Origin: Erodium maritimum
Lineage: Eukaryota; Streptophyta; Magnoliopsida; Geraniales; Geraniaceae
NCBI GenBank assembly: GCA_963921825.1
Contig: OY997588.1
Span: 126,821,203-126,885,202 of the forward strand
Reading direction: 5' to 3'
DNA length: 64,000 bases
Both the position numbers and the translations under genes were made by a program. The notes beneath the pieces are model-generated. The model saw only the letters and a list, made by a program, of their open reading frames with translations. It searched no databases and was not told the DNA's origin. Of the stretch, positions 35,616 to 47,942 are shown piece by piece (within the stretch, counting starts at the first letter, position 1; each line of letters begins with the position of its first letter).

Positions 35616-35641
35616 TGAGAAATTAGAGGCCGCGAGGTGTC

Positions 35642-35658
35642 GTTTTATAGGTGACGTG
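35642..35658 (-). promoter_or_regulatory. SAMDC promoter: TATA box and CACGTCAC element
   Basis: On the minus strand TATAAAAC occupies 35649-35642, about 30 bp before the inferred start. Immediately upstream (35658-35651) is CACGTCAC, which contains the TGACGT core bound by plant bZIP factors. Placement fits the SAMDC transcript; function is inferred. Confidence 0.65.
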
Positions 35659-37252
35659 AAAGATGAAATGAATGACCTATCTACATGTTGTAATTACGGT
35701 GTTACCCCCGAACAGTTTCCGGGAACGTTCCAGGCCTCATTTACTTTAACGTGGATTTACCTAATTACCCTTAGCGTCATGATTCATTCGCTGTTTTGTG
35801 AGTCGTGGAGCAATGAAACTGACACGTAGCTTTTGCCTTGTTTTTAGCAAATTTGAAATTTTGAGGTGGCGTTGTAGCCACAGAAAAGCATGAGGTGGCA
35901 AATATAAAAAATGGTTTTAACTTTTAACTGCAACAGCCACAAGTACATTTCAGCCTCATGGTTTTTGTTTTAATTCAAATGATCTTTTGTAGTACTTTTT
36001 AATCGATTATGGTTTACATTACTGTAATTTAAAAAAAGGCAAAAGCAAAACTAGTGTGTTTGCTAAAAATAACAATATTATTTTATTTAATTAGAAAAAT
36101 ATTTGATGGATCATAGAAGAGATAAGTACAAAAAAAATTGTTTGAAATAGAAAATATATTGCCCTTGGACCAAAGTAGCAAATAATGAAATGGTTGTTGC
36201 ACCACAATGGGATCAGCTCTTTTTCCTGTTTGGGGTATTAATACTGAAACGACCAATGAGGTGTTGACAACGCGAAAGGTATTAGGGCAAAGGTGGATAC
36301 CAATTCTCATGCCAAGTTAAGTAAGATGGACAATTAAAAGCGCTCAACGGCTGAGAATATTTTGAATATAAATAATTGAGATCTCAGGGGTAGAGAGGTT
36401 CTGTGTGGCCAGCAAGAGTTTTGGGGATAAAGATTCGAAAACGGGTGGCTAGGAACGGAGCGGAGCAGAGATGGTTCATCAATTATTATCATCTGATTGG
36501 TCGTCTTTTCCATCCCATTCACGTGCTCTCGTTTTTTATTCGCGGCCCCACCACCATTTGATTCTTTTTATGTCCGTGATTTTGTCGATCAATCCAAACC
36601 TATTCGTAGCCGATTGCGATAAAGTTGGATGCGATTACATGGTATGCAAATGCAATAAGTCGCTGAAGCCATCTTATTTTTACCAATCAATTAATTTTTT
36701 TCCTCGTATTAACATGTTGTTTTTTGATAATTTAAGATAATTGATTCATTTAAATTTCTGGCTAAATCAACCCTTTCTTATGACATCCACACATGTTATA
36801 TTGCATTCAAAATCGTTTGTAAATTTCATTGTTATTCTATTAAATTTCCGTCCTATTTATTGAGATTATCGGACACAAATTCTAACTAATTATCAAAATT
36901 GTATTGTATTAGATATCGCGGTTAAAATAATTTTTCCATAAACATGTTATTCGGTCATTGTGTCATTGTGGTTGAGTTTCGATTATATGTAATGTTATTT
37001 TGCCTTCAATCGTAAACTTTCTTTATGTTTCTGTATGTTGGTCTCCAACTTATCTTCGAGGCATCTATCAAAACTTGGGATCTATCTCTAAGAGTTGGGT
37101 AATTCTTATTTTTTCTCTTGAAAGTTATTTGGCATTATAGAATACAAGTGAAAAACGGAGACGATAGATGGTCTTAGCTCATCCAAACGAACAAGTGGGG
37201 CTCTAAATTGCGGGGATGATGCTCATCTGACGGAGAGGGCGAACGACTTAAG
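35659..37252. other. Intergenic DNA upstream of SAMDC
   Basis: AT-rich DNA with no convincing gene on either strand. It includes the SAMDC upstream region; short frames (36083-36310, 36471-36740) show no domain. Confidence 0.55.
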
Positions 37253-37257
37253 GGATG

Positions 37258-37688
37258 TGTTAGAATATATTTAATTAGGTTTATTAAATATATTATATTC
37301 TTCCCTATGATGTGGTCCATTAGAAATTCATCCTTTTTAGGAAACGTGATATTCTAATAAATGGTAATTACCAATTAATTGGTAAATAAGTCTTTCCTTA
37401 TTCAATCTCTATTTTGATGGACGGTAGAGATTGAATCCTAATGAAACCATAATAAGTAATCTTGGTCCTCTCTCCACCTATAAATATATGTAACTTATTC
37501 CATTATAAGTACTATACAATACACAAACACCTAAAGGAGTGTATAGGAAGGGGAGAGAAACCGAAGTTCATAAGGCGAACTACGTGGACTTTAATCTCTC
37601 ATATAATGTTGGGAGTACATAGGCAATCCGAGTACGTTCCGGATACAAGTCCGTTATGCCCAACCAAGATCATCTACAAGTGCATCTA
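37258..37688 (+). mobile_element. Copia-type solo LTR L, left part
   Basis: Starts TGTTAGAATATATT after GGATG (37253-37257). A TATA box (CTATAAATATA, about 37479) lies inside. It is cut at 37688 by the gypsy element H and resumes at 52652. Together the parts make 531 bp with TG...CA ends and GGATG on both sides. No primer site follows, so it is a solo LTR. The copia assignment is from end sequence and size only. Confidence 0.85.
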
Positions 37689-38449
37689 TGTCACGCCCCA
37701 AATCTGGTTTTGACCGGACTCGAGACGTGAGCTAGGCATAGTAATAAAATAATAATAATAATAATAATAAAGTTAAAGTAATTGGGAAACAACTCCAAAC
37801 CTTTAAAATTCCAAATAACAACTATGATGAAAATAAGTCAAATACTCAGTCCAAACTCGTAAGAAAAGTAGTTCGATACAAAGTGGAAAGTACGTCCAAC
37901 TACAATTAGCCACCCGGATCCTCCAGGAAACCCCGAGTCCCGAAGCAATCTCTAAGTCTACTCACCAAGGAAACCTGTACAAACAGTAAACATGAAGGGG
38001 GTGAGCTTACGCTCAGTAGGAAAAAGTGGTAAAGTAAAAGAAACCCCCGCCTGGCAAGAAAACACAGTTTGTATAATTATCCAAAGGTTCCGATTAGTAC
38101 CATTAACCAAAGAAAACGCCATAATCAAATATCAACAAGAATTGCAATGATTAATGAAACAGTAACTCAAGGAAATCAAATGAGAGGCAGTTTATTCCTC
38201 AATAAAAACAACTAAAGAAAGTACGTATAATGTCACATAGATAACTTAACCACAATACTCTGATCACAATTGGTCAATGTATCATATCGGATTGCCCCTC
38301 GGCCCAGAGGAGACACATATTGTCGAGGCTACCGGAAACATCCCTTAGGGGACACATATCATCGGAGCTCTCGGAAATGTCCCCAAAGGACCATAGATCA
38401 TCGGGGTGAAGTAAGATGTTCTCCCAGAAACGCTCCCGCAGGAACACAT
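37689..38449 (-). mobile_element. Gypsy element H, terminal 761 bp of the 3' LTR
   Basis: On the plus strand it begins TGTCACGCCCCAAATC and matches 49812-50498 (it has a segment of about 66 bp that the 5' LTR lacks, holding the TGAGCGTAAGCTCACCCC motif at 37997-38020). There is no primer-binding site to its left; instead ATCTA (37684-37688) matches ATCTA at 52647-52651, so this is the outer end of element H. It is cut at 38449 by the next LTR; the rest of the 3' LTR is gone. Confidence 0.92.
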
Positions 38450-40139
38450 TGTTAGTCTTAGTGCCCGTAGTTCAATCCTAAATGTCCAAATGTATATATC
38501 ATCGTTAGCAATAAAATTAAAGCGGGTTTATATTACTTATGTGTTGAAGTAATATATCGATGTGTGCTCTGATCTATGCCCACAATGCGAATAGAACCAT
38601 AGATCGAGATAGATCACACTCGATGGGTCCCTAGTCAACAAAGCTTCACTAGAAGCGACTAGTATGAAAGATGGCTCTTTATGGCTTACGTTCTGTTACT
38701 CAGTGGAATGAGATTCCGAAGTCTGATCATAGATATCATGTGGGACATGATATTGGACGACCCGCCCTGAATATGTGTCATAGATTAAGTCATGAACATA
38801 TTCAGTGTCGTAGCTTGTCATGTATCCTTAGACCAATGAGTCTTTGTGATTGCTATGTAGTCAACAACTGAGTTTGACTTGAGCCTAACGTTGTCCGTAA
38901 CAGGGCTTCCATAACGGCCAAGATTGGCTTGGGGATGGGCTACATGAGTGACACGAAAGACGGCTAAGGGATTTATCCCTCATACTGAGGTAAGGGAAAG
39001 ATATCAGTTCTCGGCCGCTTGATCGAGAGTGACTGAAAGAACAGCATGGCCATGCACATGATACTAGGTATCATATATTCAGTCATCTCACATATCAAGG
39101 AACAGTGATTGAGAATAATAAGGATGACGGCTCTATGCCTTATCTCAATCAGGATATCGGAGATAAAAGGATAATAACAGGGACGACGGAAAGGTTAGAA
39201 TCGACAGGGTCGATTCGTTATGTAGTGTCAGGCAATACTGAAGTCTCGTTAGTTTCCACTTAAATAGGATCAAGTAAAATGGGATTTTACGTTGATCTAT
39301 TGACATGCATAAACCTAAGGGTCACACCGGAGGGTGAAACTCATTGACACATTTATGGAGAATGGCCAAAAGGGAGTTGTCTCGGGACATGACCAAAACT
39401 AGATTTTAGGTCATGTGCCCGTAAGTGAATAGGACTTCACGGATCGAGACAAGGCTTGCAGTCTTGGGATTGATCGCGTTGGATAATGTTGGACATTTCC
39501 GGTATGGAAGGCTTGGAGGCGATGAGCGAATCACGGGACCTCGTTGGAAATGGCCACGGGCCATGTTCCAAGAGGCCCATGAAAGGCCCATGCAACCAAG
39601 GTCCATGGAACTAATTAATCAAGTCTTGATTAATTAGTACTAAGTAAGAAAGACAAGTATTATTAAGGTGTTGGTGATTCACCACCTAACCCAATCTTGT
39701 CTTGCCATACTTTGTCCTATTTACACCTTACTTGACACCATACTTGTCACATGCCTTAAGTTTGACAAGTATGAGTTTTGTTATGTTTAAGTCATCTTTT
39801 TTCAACATAAAAAACACAAAACAAGAATAGGAAACACAACTTCTCCCTCCTCTCCATGGCAATTTTGGGTTTGGCTAGTTTCCACCTCCGTTTTGTGTTC
39901 TTGAGTCCTCAAAGAGAAGAACTACGTGGCTTTGATTCCCATATGGATACGTAGGCGTCTTGGAGACTCAAGTCAATCATTCGTTACCTGGTGTTCTTCT
40001 TTTGCTAAGAACTAATGCTGGATTTTTCTCTTGTGAATCCATTCTTTATTAGTTGTTTCATGATTTTAATCGTCTCTTGGTTTTCATTGATTTTCCGTTG
40101 CGAGTTGGTTCATCTCCAACCCTACCTCGAGACCCAACA
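38450..40139 (+). mobile_element. LTR of family G/K, 1690 bp, with primer site
   Basis: Same family as the solo LTR at 1694-3382, starting TGTTAGTC and ending GACCCAACA. It is followed by TGGTATCAGAGCT (40141-40153), so it was a 5' LTR. The internal domain is lost: the primer site runs straight into the next LTR at 40153. It interrupts the 3' LTR of element H. Confidence 0.92.
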
Positions 40140-40140
40140 G

Positions 40141-40153
40141 TGGTATCAGAGCT
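40141..40153 (+). other. Primer-binding site of LTR K (tRNA-iMet)
   Basis: TGGTATCAGAGCT one base after the LTR end. It is fused at its last base to the TGTAAGAACC start of the next LTR. Confidence 0.85.
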
Positions 40154-43100
40154 GTAAGAACCGCTCCCGGTCGAACCGGTGATTTCTAGACAAGTTTGAC
40201 TTTTGGCCGAAAAAGTCAACCGATGACTCAGGAAGTCATTCGAGACCTTTCTGGGGCCCAAAAAGCTTAGCCATCATCACGGTTAGCTTAGTAAGGCCGT
40301 TTGCTTCAGTTTGTCTGTAATATTGGTTAAGTCAACTTTCGGTCAAACTTGGACTTTTTATCGGTTATTCTCCGATATAATCATGGAAGGCTGGAAATTT
40401 AATTAAGTGAAAGTGACGCCACTTGACACTTGGCATTTTTGGCTTGGAGGATGAAAAAGGGGCTTCCATTGACACTTATACCCTCCCAACTTACCTTTCA
40501 AGGGATAAGACCTTAAGGGGCTTTAAGTAAATTGACATAATAGGTCATTTAAAGCAAAAGGAGCATACAATTCAGCTCATTATTTGTTGTGGCAGACGAA
40601 AATCACCAAGGGAGAGAAGAAGGAAGAGTTCCATTTCTTGAGGAAGAAGAAAGAGAGGAAAGCTAGCATTTTGGGACTTGTTCTTGACCATTTCTTCTCT
40701 ATTTTCCTTCCATCTTCATCATCTCATCTTCCTAGAGGTATGGATGCTCTTAACTTTCCATTTCATCCACTTTCAAGTTTTGGGTTTTGTGGGTATTTGG
40801 CTTGAAGTTGAAGAACTAGCTATTTTGATTGTTGTTGGAGAAGAATTAGTGAAGTTAGGTTGTTTGGATTGCGTTTTGGTTGAAGTTTTGATGAACCCAT
40901 TGAGGGTGTTGATGATTGGAGGCTTTTGATGATTATTTTTGAGTTGTTTAGAGTTAGAAATGGGGTTTTGGGAGTGATTTTCGTGGAATCCGAGTTGGGG
41001 AAGAAATGAGAAGGCTCTGGTCAGGTCTGGCACGGAACGTGAACCGGACCGGGCCATGTGCCGGCACGGCAGGCCACACGGAACGGGTCTGGTACCGGCA
41101 CGGAACGGGTCTGGTACCGGCACGGTACGCGGCACGGAACGTGCGAGAGTCCGACACGGTACCTCACACGTCCGTGTCAGACTCCGGGCCGGTGCGTCGC
41201 GCGGTCCGTGCTGGTTACCTGGCCGGTCTGTGATACGGTCCGTGCCAGGTTCCGGAACGACCAGTGACACGGCCCGGACCGCATTCCGGATCAGATTTCC
41301 AGAACCCAAACCCTTCCTTTTAAGTCCATTTCGATTCCTATATCATTTCTTTGACCTTGTTTCTATTACTTGAGAACTAGTCTGTATTTCTGGTTGAGGA
41401 GCACTATGTTGGGTTACTAATTTTGGTATTATTGTGGTCCAAGACCGTGAGACCGAGCTCGAAAAGAGGGAAGGCCTTGGAACCGAGCTAGAGGGACGAA
41501 GACCACTCCGGAACTCGTGTGAAGAACGGAGGAGAGGCTAATCGAACTTTACAGCAGAGTATTATTAGAGGAAGACCACAAGGTAGGGAAAGTCCTAACT
41601 CCTTGTTTAAATAACGCTTTAGTATGCCTATTAGGTTAATAAAATCGGAAAGGTCCTAGAATTGCATATAGGATGCGAATAACTAGAATAAATGTCTTTC
41701 AATTACTAATAACTGAATGTGTCTAGTAGACATGATTATGATGTGAATTACTAGTGTAGCTCGCTTTCAATACTTGGGAATTGATTTACTGGTAGAGAGG
41801 CCGTGATGAGCCCTCAGATTAGTTGTGTTTGTTTCACATGCTTGGTTGCCTAGTTTGGATAAGCTAAGAGTCTAATACAAATAGATGATTCGAATGTCAA
41901 ACATGAATGCTTGAATGTTTATTTGATCGGATGTTTGGATGAATGATTGTATGAACGTTGAGTGTAATTGTTTGTGCTAAATGGGACATGATCGGGTGAA
42001 TGATAGACCGATGGAGTGCGATTGGTAAGTAATTGGTAAGTGTAAGGCTACATTGATTCTTGTGGTGTGTTGCGATAAAATTATGATTTGTTAAGCTTTG
42101 GTTGCACCATGATTGTTGAGTACGGCACCCACGCTGCGGGTGGGGTGGTACATGTAAGGTACCCACACCAAGGGGAATGCTGGTGTGGGGTAGTACCTAA
42201 ACCGATGACTTGGTATCCGGTATGGTACCCACACTGAAGGAAGTACCGGTGTGGGGTAGTATCATAGTCGGTATCCGGTATGGTACCTACACCGAAGGAA
42301 GTGCCGTGTGGGGTAGTATCATAGCCGGTGGATTATTGGACCCTGCGGGGCATTGGTTATTGGACCCTGCGGGGCAATTGGATGGTTTACCTTGCGGGGG
42401 ATGGTTATTGGTCGATTCACCCAAGTGTATGCGTCCGACATGAGCAATACATTGGTTCCCTATGACACATGGTCCTTTAGAGACGTTTCCGAGAATCCCG
42501 ACGATAAGCGCCCTCAGGGGTTGCTACCGGTATTCTCGACGTTATACGTCTTTGTGACGTCATGCGTCTCCTCTGGACCGAGGAAAATCCGACATGACAC
42601 AACGAGTATTGTGGATCGGAGGGTGGTGACTTCATGTCCCACGGCATTAATTGGACGCCCTGTTTTCTAATGATCTTTAAAGAAATGCATTGATTCCCTT
42701 ATTTTCCTATGATTATTGTTGACTCTTTGAAAGTGTTAAACACTCGGTTGCCTCCGTATTCCATCATCTGTTTGGTTTCTCGTCATATTAAGATTTGAAT
42801 AAACTTGTGAACTCATATTTATTAAACTGAAAGGGCGCCTTGGTTATGCATTTTCCCTACTGAGCGTAAGCTCACCCCTATCTATTTATGACTGTTTTAC
42901 AGATTTGCGTGATGAGTAGTGGACTCGAGGCTCGGGAGCTTCTATGGTCCGGGTGCTTGTCTCTAGAGGCGTTGGTCATATATTTTGGTCATGAACCTTT
43001 GTTAAGGGATTTATTATTAGTTTTATACACCTTTTGTTAAAGGATTTATTATAAGTTGTTACTTGAGACTTTTTGATAGAATTAAAGTTGGAGGATCTTA

Positions 43101-43186
43101 TTGGCTTTATGGTATTTTATTGTTATAACTGCTTCTTCCTTAAGTCACGTCTCGAGTCCGGTCAAAACCGGATTTGGGGCGTGACA
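40153..43186 (+). mobile_element. Gypsy 5' LTR (element A), 3034 bp, same family as H
   Basis: Starts TGTAAGAACC and ends GGGGCGTGACA. Its first 150 bp closely match the reverse complement of the H 5' LTR start, so it is a plus-strand member of the H family. A primer site follows. It contains a dense CACGG/CCGTG motif cluster (41020-41285), CCTGCGGG minisatellite units (42335-42395) and TGAGCGTAAGCTCACCCC at about 42861-42878. Frames inside it are not genes. Confidence 0.92.
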
Positions 43187-43189
43187 ATT

Positions 43190-43202
43190 TGGTATCAGAG
43201 CC
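43190..43202 (+). other. Primer-binding site of element A (tRNA-iMet)
   Basis: TGGTATCAGAGCC four bases after the LTR end, the same spacing as at 1185. Confidence 0.88.
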
Positions 43203-44315
43203 TGGTTTCATTTTGAACGTGTTTTCAAAACAACGGACCGACGTCAATTAGGTGGGTAGAGTTAGGTGGTCTGAATCGTGGTACTCAGTGACGTAGTCGG
43301 AATTATTCGATAAGTAGAGTTGGAACGATAACAGTCCTTGTGATTTGAACGCCTTGATAAAAGTTGTAACTTTTGATATTATGTGATTTATTTTACGCGT
43401 GTCGTAAGCTCTATTTGCTATGCCTCAGTGATCTAGGATGCCGATGGTTGAGATCAAGGTTGGTCCAACGAGCGATGATCGAACTATTATGAATTGGTTG
43501 TTGAGTGAGCCATTTTTGTATTGCCACTTTGGTTGGCCGTTTCTTAAATTCTCAATTTGAAGTATTGACTTGTTCAATTGTTGACTTGTTCAATTGTTGA
43601 CTTGTTTAAGTGACCACCGTCCCTTGAAAATTAAAGTTGAAAGTTGACCCAAAAAGGGAAGTTTAAACAAATAAAGAGTAGAACCCGAGTATTCTTGCAC
43701 TCTTTTTAACGGTGTTGTGTACTTTGCGGAGCATGAGAACTCTGTGTACTGGTTGTATTGTGTACTTTGCGGAGCATGAGAACTTTGTGTACTGATTGTG
43801 TTGTGTACTTGGTTGAGCATGAGAACTCTGCGTACTGATTATCTTGTGAATTTGATTGGTAAATGTCCCGCTTAAGCGGAGGGTTAATGGAAAATACGAA
43901 TAGGTCATGCCGAAATTTATGTAGAACTGAAATGTTTGCACTATCACGGGTTGACTCAAGGGCGCCATTGTAGTCGAACGTGATGGTTGGATGTCAAGTT
44001 GTTACAACGAGATTCGGGGACGCCTGAATCGAGTTGTAACGACGCGAGATCGACAGGAAGGTTGAATAAAAGTTGAAGTGTTGAGAACCTGTGGAAAAGA
44101 AAGAAATGCTAAGTTTTGATGAAATTGATTGTGTTACGATGCTAGACCCCACGTATTGGGAAGATACCCGATTGAGGGGTATGTCTGTTGCCTTGTGCCT
44201 TGTGTGAATTACTTGAGATTATTCCTCATGTGGGAGTTGATTGATTGACTAATTGAACCGCTGATTGCTGTTGTGAGACGCACTGAGATGCGGCCATGTC
44301 TGCCTATATATAAAG

Positions 44316-44318
<3 letters not shown>
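43203..44318 (+). other. Gypsy leader of element A
   Basis: Non-coding leader matching 1198-1690 and 3388-3920 of element F. It contains a local triplication of TTGTGTACTTTGCGGAGCATG-like units (43710-43830). It ends in the (TA)n tract before any gag. Confidence 0.8.

Positions 44319-44382
<64 letters not shown>
44319..44382. repeat. (TA)32 microsatellite
   Basis: 64 bp of pure TA. The related leader of element F has only a short TATATATAAAG/TATATATATTT stretch here (about 3893-3920). It marks the join between the 5' part of one gypsy element and the 3' end of another. Confidence 0.97.
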
Positions 44383-44385
<3 letters not shown>

Positions 44386-44636
44386 AGGTTGGGATACGCC
44401 AGTGAGGTCCCGAGTTACTCGAGAAACGACTGGAGGGTCGCGTGATCTTGGACGATTGAGAACCGCGCAGAATTGACGCGGAAGCGCGAGGTTGGGATAC
44501 GCGCGAGTTATTCAAGCTATTCGGAGCCTGAGGGACAATGGACTGAGAGTTTTATTCAGACGTTCCTTGAGTTAGGGTCGAGTGAAACGCGTTCGTTTTA
44601 AATTTCGAGGACGAAATTTCTTTAAGGGGGGTAGAC
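44383..44636 (+). other. 3' internal end of a gypsy element with polypurine tract
   Basis: Contains the ATTTCGAGGACGAAATTTC segment seen before the 3' LTR of element F, then CTTTAAGGGGGGTAGAC (44620-44636), a polypurine tract abutting the next LTR. All of gag and pol between the leader and this end is missing. Confidence 0.8.
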
Positions 44637-44856
44637 TGTAAAACCCACTTCGTTTTAAAGGTGTATAAAACTATAATCAGAAACAGGAGGGTATGTTTTT
44701 GCAACGAGTCATTTGAAAAAGGAAAAATAAAAAAAAGGGAAGAAAGGCAGGCCTGGTTCAGAATGAGATTTGGGCCGGCTCGGGCCCATTTGTCAGACCC
44801 ACGCAGGCCCAGAGCGAGCTGACCCAACCCGCGTGAGGTCCGGTCCAACATCGCCC

Positions 44857-44863
44857 TATAAAA
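44857..44863 (+). promoter_or_regulatory. TATA box of LTR C
   Basis: TATAAAA about 220 bp into the LTR, with a CT-rich leader 25-40 bp downstream. Confidence 0.7.
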
Positions 44864-46671
44864 GGGGGGTCAAACCTTAACGATGGTATTGTTCATCGTC
44901 TCCCCAAACTCGCCTCTCTCGTCTACGATTTCCGACCATCGCCTCCGGCCACTTCCCTCCTACATTTCCGACCTCCTCTCCCTCCATTTTCTTCTGTAAC
45001 TTCTTCCCCACCTTCACCTTACCTCGCCTCGCCCTTTACTTCCTCCTCTCTTTCCCCTCAGAGCTCAATCCGAGCTTCCCGTGTGAGAACCGAAGAGGTG
45101 TCGGTGTTCTCCGCTCAGTTCGTCGTCTCCAAGCTCGAATCGAGCCTCATCTCCTCCATTTTCTTCTTCTCCGTCCTCCTTTGGCCTGAAACCCCATCGA
45201 GACGGGCTCGATTGAGGTGGTTTCAGAGTGGGTCGTCGCCGGTGACCTCGCCAGTTTCAGATCTGAAACGAGGGCGGGTTTTGCTCGTGTCCGAGTCTCG
45301 GCCATCACAGCCATGACATCGCCAGCTTCTCTGATACCTCCGCTGCCCTCTTTCCCCCCTCTTCCGAGCGTCCCTGATGCTGTGCACGGCGGTCGGGGGA
45401 CCGTGGCTCGCCGGAGCTGTACGAGCTCGTAGACGAGCTTGAACCAGGCCTTGGGCCAGGTCGTGGCGTGGGCCGGTTGGTCCTAGGCCGGAGCTCGAGC
45501 TCAAGGCAGAGCCTGGGCCGGACATGGGTCAGGCCCAAGTCTTTGGACTGGGTTCTGACTCGGGTTTGGGTCGGGTCTGGGACCGGGTCCGGGTCAGACT
45601 TAGATCCGGGTCTGGATTCGGGTTTGGACCGGGTCTGGATCCGGGTTGGGCCGGATCTGGGTCGGCAGAGTTATTTAATTAATTTAATAATTATTTGGAC
45701 CTAAAATCTGATTAATTTAAAGACGTTTTGAGACGTTTCCGAGGACCTTGGACACACGAGAACTGATTGGGACTTTTTGACTGTTTAAAACCCAGGCTTG
45801 GACTTTGTGGACTTCGCCCTAGAAGACGGAGTTGGCCCGGTCGTCAGCAGTTAGGAGACGTTGTTGTGGTATCATCTTGAGGTAGGGAAAGTAGCGGATA
45901 ACGCTTTAATTACGGAAAGTTACTAGTGTGCATGATTAGGGTTAATAATAAAACCTGAAAGATCGTAGCTTGGCATGTAGGGTGCGAACAACTAGTGTAG
46001 ACGTTGAACTGTGAACATTTACTTTTTCAGTTTGGGAAGTGACGTGATGTTAGAACCGGGCCAGGTCGTGCCTGTAGGATTGGTTGCTGAGTGTATCTAT
46101 TGTTGTGCTTTGTGTTGTTTGATCGGATACTAAACAACGAACAAGAAAACGGATATGATTAAACTAGTGATGCATGATGACCTGTGTGGTTTTTTCCTGC
46201 TTTAGTCGATATGCTGAATTGTGGGATGGTTGGGGATTTGATACCGGTTAAGCCGGTGGGGTTACTACGCGGAGTGTGGAGACGGTAAGTGATGGTAAGT
46301 ACTTGAAGGTTTGGAGTGTGGTTAAGAGTCTAATACGATGTATTCGTTGTTGCATATTGTGATTGTGTGTGAGCCAGTGTGTCATGTTTGATAATGTGAA
46401 CCCTTGGTTGTGATATGACCGGGTGAGTGATAGACCGACTGTGTGCTATTTTGAGATGGTCCGGTTGGTATACCGAGACCATCAGTGATTTGTGTTGTGT
46501 GCTAAACCCTGATTGTGTTCAAGATACGACGTAGCCGGAGTGGTACCTACACCGAGAGATAGTTCCGGTGTAGGGTGTCGAGGCCAAGGATAGGGTGATC
46601 AGTACCCCGATGACTCGTAGTCTGAGATGGTGTTGACTGAAGTGTGTACTGGTCCTGTACGTGTTGTTGAG

Positions 46672-46975
46672 TAGTGCCCTTCGTCTGTGTGCGGAGGAAA
46701 ATATTGTCTACGTCTGTGTGCGTGGAAGACATCGAACTGAGGGATTTCCGATCGAGGATGTTACCCTTCGTCTGTGTGCGGAGGAAGATCCGTTCGAGGA
46801 TGTTACCCTTCGTTTGTGTGCGTAGGAAGATCCGGTCGAGGATGTTACCCTTAGTCTGTGTGCGGAGGAAGATATTGCTCACGTCTGTGTGCGTGGAACC
46901 CTTCGTCTATGTGCGGAAGAAGCTATAACCCTACGTCTGTGTGCGTTGAACCCTTCGTATGTGTGCGGAGGAAGG
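46672..46975 (+). repeat. CTTCGTCTGTGTGCGGAGG minisatellite in LTR C
   Basis: About eight imperfect units of roughly 40 bp built on CCCTTCGTCTGTGTGCGGAGG plus GAGGATGTTA. It lies at the position where LTRs D, F and A carry the CCTGCGGG minisatellite. Confidence 0.88.
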
Positions 46976-47942
46976 TATCGGAACTGATGTTGTATGGTCC
47001 GGTACGATATAAGTGGCAGTGTGCATCCGGTGGTATGGCTTATCTAGTTAGACGGCATCTGTGTGTGTCTCGCCCGTGCCTTATTCTAGCTGATTGGTTG
47101 TGTGTTGTCCTACGACATCTGTGTGTGTCTTGCTGTGTGCTTTATTCCCATTGGTTGTTGTGTGCTTTATTCTCATTGGTTGGTTGTGTGCATTGGTGTA
47201 AGTACGTTTAAGGTTGTGGAAATGGGTAGTAACGGGGAAGTGTGTTGTTGGCTTTGTGAATTGTCTGTTGTGTGAGCCGTGCGGGCTGTCTGGCTTTGTG
47301 CATTGGGTTAAGTGAGACTTTGGTCTTGTGCGAGTGTTGGGTAGCTCGAGGTGATGGTGTACCTGATTCCTGTGTTGTAGTGTGAGTTCGCACGTGTGGT
47401 CGGTTGTGAGATAACCGTAGGTGTTGTTCATTGAGAATTGTTAGGTTATGGGTGTCAAGAGGTAGTTGTGGAAAGTGTTATGAGTTTGGTTCGTTGGGAG
47501 TTTGTGTTACGGGTTGTGACTGATGGAATGCCAAGGGTTGTCTTGGAGTAATTGTTTTAATTTGACTTTTAATAGTTGTGCCTTACTAGTATGCCCTAAT
47601 TGGACGGTTACCCGTGGTGATGAACTAGGGTTCAGAACCTTAACTACTTTTCATACTGAGCGTAAGCTCACCCCCTTACTGTTTTGTATTTTAGGTGTTG
47701 AGCGAGATCTGTACTAGCAGGATTCTCGGAGCTTGGGAGCTAGCGAGGGTTTAGCTAGTGTCTAGCGACGTACCATTAATTGTTGAACTATTTTACCGTT
47801 GTTTTTATCGAGCTGCGAATCGCGATATTGTTTAAAGTTTTAAAAGTATGAATGGAGACTTGTTGGCTTTATTTTCGATGAAAATTATTATTGTTTTAGT
47901 TCACGTCTCGAATTCGGTCAAAACCGGATTTGGGGCGTGACA

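Larger units (their letters stand above)
44637..47942 (+). mobile_element. Gypsy 3' LTR (subfamily C), 3306 bp
   Basis: Starts TGTAAAACCC right after the polypurine tract and ends GGGGCGTGACA. Its start and body differ from LTR A, so A and C do not come from one simple insertion. It has a TATA box (44857-44863), a GC-rich leader (about 44890-45450), CGGGTCTGGATCCGGG-type motif clusters (45440-45670), its own minisatellite (46672-46975) and TGAGCGTAAGCTCACCCC (47656-47673). It abuts the gag of element H at 47943. Confidence 0.92.

Noticed and set aside
44318-44515. Ile/Tyr repeat frame on the minus strand
   Set aside because: Translation of the (TA)32 microsatellite.
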